A stretch of 12,155 bases of DNA, taken from NCBI GenBank assembly GCA_963625295.1, contig CAVFTC010000061.1, positions 1 to 12,155 on the forward strand, written 5' to 3'. Below, piece by piece: positions 6,607-12,155 of the stretch. The stretch comes from CAG-488 sp963625295. Lineage in GTDB: Bacteria; Bacillota; Clostridia; Oscillospirales; Acutalibacteraceae. Numbering within the stretch: the stretch's first letter is position 1; each line of letters begins with the position of its first letter. The notes beneath the pieces are model-generated. The model saw only the letters and a program-made list of their open reading frames with translations, was not told the origin of the DNA and did not search any database. Made by a program: the position numbers and the translations under genes.

Positions 6607-7277
6607 TGCTCCCCTCCGATCACATACGGCGTATCCTTTGTGCCGTCGCCGTAAACGGCATTGATGTTTCGTTCGCCGAGCCTGATCGCCGGGCAAACAC
6701 CCGTCAGCTCATCGGTCGCAGGGGTTTTATAAAACGCTCCCGACTGAGTAACGGCAGCAACGCTCAGAGAGTTGGTCGAGATCGCAGAGCTTGTCCAATA
6801 CCAGCAATTTTTCCGCAGGAACATAAACCTTGTTTTGCATCTCAGCACCGCCGAGAGCGTCGGTTGTTTTTTTCGTTCGCCTGCCGAAAGATCTGAAAGC
6901 TCCTCCTTTGACGGAATAAACACATCCTCGCAGATACCGTCGAGATTCTCTCTGATTTTCTCCGTCAGAGTGCTCTCGTTTGCGTCCGAGGATTTTCCGT
7001 AAGGTGCAAAGTCGATTATATAACAGCTCTGAAGAACCGTGCCATCCTCAGAAATAACCCTCCACAGCATTTGCTCACCGCAGTATGTGCCATAGAGCAC
7101 AAAGTCGCCCTTTTTCAGTGCAACGCTCTGCGGCTCATGAGCCGTGTATTCATAGTCAACACTGTCAAAAAGCAAGGGGTAGAGCTTGTCTTTAGCCGCA
7201 AAATCAACGGTTGCCGCCGCAATAAATACGGCGGCAAACACACAGCATATAACTGCAATTATCCGTTTTGTTTTCAT
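6603..7277 (-). CDS. Membrane-anchored or secreted DUF6273-like protein
   Basis: A 224-residue protein of unknown function. Residues 5-27 are a hydrophobic signal or anchor after Lys/Arg, so the rest probably faces outward. The outer part resembles DUF6273 domains: KKGDFVLYGTYCGEQMLWRVI (here 56-75, beginning KKGDFVLYG), DVFIPSKEEL (118-127), WYWTSSA (159-165), GVCPAIRL (193-200) and the ending AVYGDGTKDTPYVI (207-220). These features occur in cell-surface or lectin-like modules of gut Firmicutes; no catalytic residue is evident. It begins 6 bases after metK with no clear Shine-Dalgarno sequence, so reinitiation from metK is likely. Its last codons supply the ribosome binding site of the next gene and the stop overlaps that gene's start. 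This suggests the two proteins act together. Confidence 0.72.
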   Translation of the reverse strand: MKTKRIIAVICCVFAAVFIAAATVDFAAKDKLYPLLFDSVDYEYTAHEPQSVALKKGDFVLYGTYCGEQMLWRVISEDGTVLQSCYIIDFAPYGKSSDANESTLTEKIRENLDGICEDVFIPSKEELSDLSAGERKKQPTLSAVLRCKTRFMFLRKNCWYWTSSAISTNSLSVAAVTQSGAFYKTPATDELTGVCPAIRLGERNINAVYGDGTKDTPYVIGGEQ

Positions 7278-7283
7278 GATAAA

Positions 7284-8462
<1,179 letters not shown>

Positions 8463-8518
8463 TTGTTGTACCTCCGTTTTCTGAGTGCGTGACGGTCGAC
8501 CGCCCGTTACTCCTCCGT

Positions 8519-8549
8519 AAAAAACGCCCCCGGCAAAAACCGAGAGCGT
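8519..8549 (-). terminator. Riboswitch expression-platform terminator of metK
   Basis: Minus-strand stem ACGCTCTCGG (8549-8540) with CCGGGGGCGT (8533-8524), a 6-base loop and six T residues at 8524-8519. It comes 7 bases after the aptamer P1 stem and 57 bases before metK. This is the usual off-switch of SAM-I riboswitches: SAM-bound RNA lets it form. It would also stop read-through from hflX when SAM is high. Confidence 0.9.
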
Positions 8550-8556
8550 ATATTGC

Positions 8557-8649
8557 CTTATCTTTCGGTTACACCGCAGGATTTAGCACCTTGCCAACGG
8601 CAGGTTGCCGAGCTTCATAGGGCCTGTTCCCTCAGCTGCTCTGAATAAG
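8557..8649 (-). ncRNA. SAM-I (S-box) riboswitch aptamer
   Basis: In minus-strand RNA the P1 stem pairs CTTATT (8649-8644) with GATAAG (8562-8557). Between them are the hallmark S-box blocks: CAGAGCAGCTGAGGGA, GGCCC, GAAGCTCGGCAACC, the downstream CTGCC, and GGTGCTAAATCC followed by GAAAGATAAG. Size and order match the family, and the location before metK matches a well-known target. It is followed at once by an intrinsic terminator, so control is by transcription termination. Confidence 0.96.
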
Positions 8650-8689
8650 GGGTGTTTCGTTTCACGAAATCTATTAAATTGCATATGAA

Positions 8690-8718
8690 ATTATATACTA
8701 TAATACTGTAATAGTCAA
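8690..8718 (-). promoter_or_regulatory. Sigma-A promoter of metK leader
   Basis: On the minus strand, -35 TTGACT (8718-8713), 17-base spacer, -10 TATAAT (8695-8690). The expected start is near 8683, about 35 bases before the riboswitch. The -35 is only 9 bases past the hflX stop codon. Confidence 0.85.
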
Positions 8719-8727
8719 GAGAAAAAT

Positions 8728-9978
8728 TCATCCTATAATTATATCCTTATGCTTATCAAGGAAACGGACATCGACGACGGCCTTGACATAGATGCCGTCG
8801 GCACGGTAGTCCTCCTTTATCAGCACGCCCTCCTCACGGATATAGTTGACGAGGCTGCCCTCGTTATAGGGAATCAGAAGCTCCGCCTTTCTGCGTGTGA
8901 GCGGAAGTGAAAGCTGAATTTTTGCAAGAAGATTTCCGAGTCCCTCGCCTGTTTTTGCAGAAATCATGACGAATTCGCCCTGCGCAGGCAGAATAAACGA
9001 GCCGCCGCATAGGTCGCATTTGTTGAGCACGGATATTATCGGCTTGTCCGCACAGCCGAGCGCTGCAAGCAGGTTCATCGTAACACTCAAATGCTCCGTG
9101 CAGCATTCGTCGGAAGCGTCGCAGAGGTTGAGGATAACCGTTGCGTTCGCCGCCTCCTCAAGCGTTGAACGGAAGGCGTCAACGAGCTGATGCGGAAGCC
9201 GCCTGACAAGTCCGACGGTGTCGATGAGCATGACGGTTCTGCCGTCGGGCAGTGTCAGCGCACGGGATGTCGGGTCAAGCGTTGCGAAAAGCTTGTTTTC
9301 CGCAAGAACTCCGGCATTGGTCAGCGTGTTCATGAGCGTAGATTTGCCGGCATTGGTGTAGCCGACGATCGCAATTGTTTCAACGCCGTCTTTTTCACGC
9401 CTTGCACGGAGGTTTTCTCGCCTTTTGGCTATCTGAATAAGCTCCTCCTGCAAGCTCTGAATCCTACGGCGAATATGCCGTCTGTCACTTTCAAGCTTGC
9501 TTTCGCCGGGGCCTCTTGTGCCGATTCCGCCGCCAAGCCTTGACATTTCCGCACCCTTGCCGCCGAGCCGTGGCAGTGAATATTTAAGCTGAGCCAGCTC
9601 GACCTGAATTTTACCCTCATTGCTCCTCGCCCTTGCGGCGAAAATGTCGAGAATAAGAGTTGTGCGGTCGATAACTCTGATGTCCGTCTCGTCCTCGATG
9701 TTTCTCTGCTGCGACGGGGTAAGCTCGCCGTCAAAGATAAGCAGGTCAACATCATTCGCTTCCGTGAATGCCTTTATTTCTTCAAGACGACCCGAGCCGA
9801 CATAGGTTGCCGAATCGGGTTTGTCTCTTTTTTGAATTATTTTCGCCGCAACAACAGCGCCCGCCGTTCTTGCGAGCTCCTCAAGCTCGTCCATTGAAAC
9901 CTGAGCGTTGTAAAGTCCCATGTCTATACCGACAAGGACGGCAACCTCCGGTTCCTGACTGTTCTCATAAAATTCCAT
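8728..9978 (-). CDS. hflX: GTPase HflX, ribosome-associated
   Basis: A GTPase that binds the 50S ribosomal subunit and, in studied bacteria, splits stalled ribosomes after stress. The 416-residue protein has the HflX N-terminal domain (to about 195), including YVGSGRLEEI (59-68), DRTTLILDIFAARA (104-117) and the glycine-rich linker GGGIGTRGPGESKLE (149-163). The GTPase domain follows: G1 GYTNAGKST (206-214), G3 DTVG (253-256), G4 NKCD (319-322) and G5 SAK (340-342). A short C-terminal domain completes the usual length. It begins 3 bases after galE with AAGGAT upstream, so the two are co-transcribed although functionally unrelated. No terminator of its own is seen; the metK promoter begins straight after it. 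Confidence 0.96.
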   Translation of the reverse strand: MEFYENSQEPEVAVLVGIDMGLYNAQVSMDELEELARTAGAVVAAKIIQKRDKPDSATYVGSGRLEEIKAFTEANDVDLLIFDGELTPSQQRNIEDETDIRVIDRTTLILDIFAARARSNEGKIQVELAQLKYSLPRLGGKGAEMSRLGGGIGTRGPGESKLESDRRHIRRRIQSLQEELIQIAKRRENLRARREKDGVETIAIVGYTNAGKSTLMNTLTNAGVLAENKLFATLDPTSRALTLPDGRTVMLIDTVGLVRRLPHQLVDAFRSTLEEAANATVILNLCDASDECCTEHLSVTMNLLAALGCADKPIISVLNKCDLCGGSFILPAQGEFVMISAKTGEGLGNLLAKIQLSLPLTRRKAELLIPYNEGSLVNYIREEGVLIKEDYRADGIYVKAVVDVRFLDKHKDIIIG

Positions 9979-9981
9979 TTA

Positions 9982-10992
9982 TCAATATCCTTCCGGATTA
10001 TTTTTCTGCCATCTCCATGAATCCTCGCACATCTTGTCGATTCCTCTTTCGGCAACCCAGCCAAGCTCCTCCCTCGCCTTTGACGGGTCGGAATATACGG
10101 TTGCGAGGTCGCCCGGACGACGGGGAACAATTTCATACTTCACCTTCACGCCGCTCGCCTTTTCAAATGCCCTCACAACATCAAGCACACTGTAGCCAAC
10201 GCCCGTTCCGAGATTGTAGATATTGACTCCGTTTGTGGAAGCGACCTTTTCGACCGCCTTTATATGTCCGAGTGCAAGGTCTACAACATGGATATAGTCA
10301 CGCACGCCCGTTCCGTCGGGAGTGTCGTAATCGTTGCCGAAAACATTGAGATGATCCAATTTCCCGACTGCAACCTGAGTAATATAGGGCATAAGATTGT
10401 TCGGAATGCCGTTCGGATTTTCGCCGATCCGTCCGCTCTTGTGCGCACCGATGGGATTGAAATAGCGCAGAAGCGTAATGCTCCATTCGTTATCTGAGGT
10501 GTAAAGATCTTGAAGAATAAGCTCTATCATATACTTTGTCGTGCCGTACGGATTCGTCGTGCCGCCGATCTTCATGGTTTCCTTGAGCGGCGACGGATTG
10601 TCCATTCCGTAAACAGTGGCCGATGAGCTGAAAACGATCTTTTTGCAGCCTGCGTCACGCATGGCTTCGCAGAGCGTGACCGTTCCGGCAACATTGTTCT
10701 CATAATATTCAAGCGGCTTTTTGACGCTCTCGCCGACAGCCTTGAGTCCGGCAAAATGAATTACAGCGTCGATTTTGTTCTCGGCAAAGACCCTATCAAG
10801 ACCCTCACGGTCTCTGATATCGCACTCGCAGAAGGTAAAATCCTTTCCCGAAAGCTCCTTGATTCTTTTAAGCACCTCGGGCGAGCTGTTATAGAAATTG
10901 TCGAGAATAACTACCTCGTAACCTGCATTGAGCAATTCAACGCATGTGTGAGAGCCGATATAACCTGCTCCGCCTGTCACCAAAATTTTCAT
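9982..10992 (-). CDS. galE: UDP-glucose 4-epimerase
   Basis: Interconverts UDP-glucose and UDP-galactose using bound NAD, for galactose use and for sugar precursors of cell-surface glycans. The 336-residue protein is a short-chain dehydrogenase/reductase: NAD-binding GGAGYIG (7-13), DNF at 31-33, FSSSATVYG (121-129) with the catalytic Ser region, and the catalytic pair Tyr149/Lys153 in YGTTK. The C-terminal substrate region includes RYFNPIGAH and RRPGDLA. The frame is open 23 codons further upstream, but the ATG at 10992 starts the conserved MKILVTGG and has GAGG 8 bases before it. The longer form would also begin upstream of the predicted transcript start. It is first in a two-gene unit with hflX. 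Confidence 0.97.
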   Translation of the reverse strand: MKILVTGGAGYIGSHTCVELLNAGYEVVILDNFYNSSPEVLKRIKELSGKDFTFCECDIRDREGLDRVFAENKIDAVIHFAGLKAVGESVKKPLEYYENNVAGTVTLCEAMRDAGCKKIVFSSSATVYGMDNPSPLKETMKIGGTTNPYGTTKYMIELILQDLYTSDNEWSITLLRYFNPIGAHKSGRIGENPNGIPNNLMPYITQVAVGKLDHLNVFGNDYDTPDGTGVRDYIHVVDLALGHIKAVEKVASTNGVNIYNLGTGVGYSVLDVVRAFEKASGVKVKYEIVPRRPGDLATVYSDPSKAREELGWVAERGIDKMCEDSWRWQKNNPEGY

Positions 10993-11005
10993 AAGATCAA
11001 CCTCA

Positions 11006-11034
11006 TTGACAAATTTAATCATATACTGTAATAT
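11006..11034 (+). promoter_or_regulatory. Sigma-A promoter of ksgA
   Basis: -35 TTGACA (11006-11011), 17-base spacer, -10 TAATAT (11029-11034). The expected start is near 11041, giving a leader of about 40 bases. The -10 shares two bases with the opposing galE -10. Confidence 0.72.
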
Positions 11035-11061
11035 TATATATGGTTTCAAATCAAAATGCAA
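11033..11061 (-). promoter_or_regulatory. Sigma-A promoter of galE-hflX
   Basis: On the minus strand, -35 TTGCAT (11061-11056), 17-base spacer, -10 TATAAT (11038-11033). The expected start is near 11026, about 34 bases before the galE ATG. It is interleaved with the ksgA promoter. Confidence 0.78.
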
Positions 11062-11079
11062 TATTTTTAAGAGGTATTT

Positions 11080-11940
11080 ATGAATAATTTATCGGATATA
11101 GGCGTTATAAAATCTGTTTTGAACCGTCACGGCTTCACCTTTTCCAAGGCGCTCGGACAGAACTTCATAATCAATCCCGGCGTTTGCCCGAGAATTGCCG
11201 AGGAGGGCGGCGCAAGAGCGGGAGTCGGAGTGCTTGAGGTCGGTGCAGGAATCGGCGTGCTGACCGCAGAGCTTGCAAAGCGTGCGGACAAGGTCGTTTG
11301 CGTTGAGCTTGACACAAGGCTTTTGCCCGTGCTTGACGAAACGCTCGGTGAATTTGACAATGTTAAAATAATCAACGGCGACATTCTCAAAGTCGATCTT
11401 CACAAAATTCTTGAGGAGGAATTCGGCGATATGCCCGTTGTCGTTTGCGCCAACCTCCCCTATTATATTACCTCACCGGTTATAATGCGATTGCTCGAAA
11501 GCAGGCTGAAAATCGAATCGGTTACGGTAATGGTTCAGAAAGAGGCCGCCGTCAGGCTTTGCGCCGATGTCGGTTCAAGAGATTCGGGTGCAGTTACGGT
11601 TGCCGTAAATTATTACGCCGAAGCGCAGAAGCTTTTCGATGTTTCGAGAGGCTCGTTCATGCCCTCGCCGAATGTTGACAGCGCAGTTATCAGGCTTGAC
11701 ATTCTGAAAAATCCGCCAATTAAAGTCAGCGACGAAAAATTTTTCTTTTCAATGGTTAAGGCGGCATTCAGCCAGCGCAGAAAGACGGCGTCAAACGGAA
11801 TAAGCGCAGGCACGGGAATCCCGAAGCCGACGGTTATCGAAGCGATCAATGCCGCAGGCCTTCCCCCTGCTGTCCGAGCCGAAGCTCTGACAATGGAGCA
11901 GCTCGGCGTGCTTTGTGAGGAATTAAAAAAAAGATTATAG
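11080..11940 (+). CDS. ksgA: 16S rRNA adenine dimethyltransferase RsmA/KsgA
   Basis: Dimethylates the two adjacent adenines near the 3' end of 16S rRNA (A1518 and A1519 in E. coli numbering) with SAM, a late check on small-subunit assembly. The 286-residue protein has GQNFI (26-30), the SAM-binding motif EVGAGIGVLT (53-62), the acidic VELD (75-78), the catalytic NLPYYITSP (125-133) and FSQRRKT (230-236) in the C-terminal helical domain. Length is typical. The start follows AGAGG by 6 bases. It is the only complete plus-strand gene, divergent from galE. In many Firmicutes it lies near rnmV or ispE; here neither is present. As a SAM user it is a distant functional relation of metK. Confidence 0.97.
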   Translation: MNNLSDIGVIKSVLNRHGFTFSKALGQNFIINPGVCPRIAEEGGARAGVGVLEVGAGIGVLTAELAKRADKVVCVELDTRLLPVLDETLGEFDNVKIINGDILKVDLHKILEEEFGDMPVVVCANLPYYITSPVIMRLLESRLKIESVTVMVQKEAAVRLCADVGSRDSGAVTVAVNYYAEAQKLFDVSRGSFMPSPNVDSAVIRLDILKNPPIKVSDEKFFFSMVKAAFSQRRKTASNGISAGTGIPKPTVIEAINAAGLPPAVRAEALTMEQLGVLCEELKKRL

Positions 11941-11950
11941 GGAACGCCAA

Positions 11951-11969
11951 TTGTGCGGTATTGCCTTAA
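11951..11969 (+). repeat. Single arm of the livJ-livH repeat (copy B)
   Basis: TTGTGCGGTATTGCCTTAA, matching 3677-3695 at 18 of 19 positions and the inverse of 3639-3657 at 18 of 19. It starts 10 bases after the ksgA stop. No inverted partner is seen between here and the window end, so it is a solo arm or a decayed element. Confidence 0.7.
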
Positions 11970-12064
11970 AGGAATAAATCTCGGAAATTTCGGAAAGTCT
12001 TTCCCAAAAAAGATCTGTCAAGCCGTAGCAGCAGTATGCCGAAAGCTCATAATAAAAATAAAGG

Positions 12065-12093
12065 TTGACACATACAATTTAATATGATATAAT
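12065..12093 (+). promoter_or_regulatory. Perfect consensus sigma-A promoter at right edge
   Basis: -35 TTGACA (12065-12070), 17-base spacer, -10 TATAAT (12088-12093), with an extended TG at 12085-12086. Both boxes match consensus fully. The expected start is near 12100, directly before a structured leader; the gene lies beyond the window. From the ksgA stop to this promoter (11941-12064) no gene or clear terminator is visible. Confidence 0.9.
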
Positions 12094-12099
12094 CGGCAG

Positions 12100-12155
12100 G
12101 GTTTGAGGGAGTAGATAGCTCAAAATGAGTGGCAAGTCAACATACTGGCGCAATG
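12100..12155 (+). ncRNA. Probable yybP-ykoY (manganese) riboswitch, cut by window end
   Basis: Right after the promoter come GGGAGTAG (12107-12114), a small hairpin GCTC-AAAAT-GAGT (12118-12130), and AGTCAACATACTGG (12135-12148). This order resembles the 5' half of the yybP-ykoY aptamer, whose first loop carries GGGGAGUAG and senses manganese. The second metal-binding loop and the closing P1 strand would be outside the window, so this is a partial match recalled from the family pattern. Confidence 0.5.

Noticed and set aside
8493..8502. CGGTCGACCG palindrome in the metK leader as an operator
   Set aside because: A 10-base palindrome alone is weak evidence, and the riboswitch already explains control.
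8511..8517. GGAGGAG on the minus strand as the ribosome binding site of a small leader peptide
   Set aside because: No ATG, GTG or TTG at a suitable distance; the real metK site is the nearer GGAGG at 8471-8475.
8549..8560. ATTGCCTTA in the metK leader as a further copy of the livJ-livH repeat
   Set aside because: Only about nine bases match and they belong to the P1 strand and linker of the SAM riboswitch.
9768..10226. 152-codon plus-strand open frame opposite galE and hflX
   Set aside because: Pro/Arg/Ser-rich translation typical of a shadow frame, lying across two well-supported genes.
10993..11061. 23-codon extension of GalE
   Set aside because: It would start at the -35 box of the predicted promoter; the conserved NAD-binding start is at 10992 with its own ribosome binding site.
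11985..12015. GGAAAG/CTTTCC as a ksgA terminator
   Set aside because: Only a one-base centre or a short AT-rich stem and no T-run on the plus strand follows it.

Overview
The window looks like chromosome of a gut-type Clostridia, probably Ruminococcaceae/Oscillospiraceae. The evidence is Firmicutes-style AGGAGG ribosome binding sites, sigma-A promoters with 17-bp spacers, a SAM-I (S-box) leader on metK, and short AT-rich intergenic gaps in otherwise moderate-GC DNA. No rRNA, tRNA, CRISPR array, transposase or phage gene is visible. Nearly everything is on the minus strand; only ksgA and a promoter with a leader at the right edge read to the right.

Layout from right to left along minus-strand transcription. 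(1) galE and hflX (about 10992 to 8728) form a two-gene unit driven by a promoter whose -10 box overlaps that of the divergent ksgA (11080-11940, plus). (2) A second promoter starts 10 bp after hflX and leads through a SAM-I riboswitch with its own terminator into metK. Two membrane or secreted genes follow with almost no gap: a DUF6273-like protein and a polytopic DUF6056-like protein, which overlap by an ATGA. (3) A sigma-A promoter with nearby palindromes starts livJ, a branched-chain amino-acid (or related) binding lipoprotein. After a 233-bp gap holding three stem-loops come livH, livM, livG and livF, two to four bases apart, ending in a strong bidirectional terminator at 50-92.

The liv genes encode a complete ABC importer: binding protein, two permeases, two ATPases. 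The stem-loops after livJ fit the common pattern in which the binding protein is made in excess over the membrane parts. MetK makes S-adenosylmethionine and is under SAM feedback. The two downstream unknown genes have no visible promoter or terminator of their own, so they probably share that control.

The right edge (12065-12155) has a perfect consensus promoter followed by what looks like the first half of a yybP-ykoY (manganese) riboswitch; its gene lies beyond the window. A 19-base sequence occurs as an imperfect inverted pair upstream of livH and again, singly, just after ksgA, which suggests a small dispersed repeat. Most genes are ordinary housekeeping genes. The parts most worth a second look are the SAM-controlled membrane gene pair, the repeat, the interleaved galE/ksgA promoters and the edge riboswitch.
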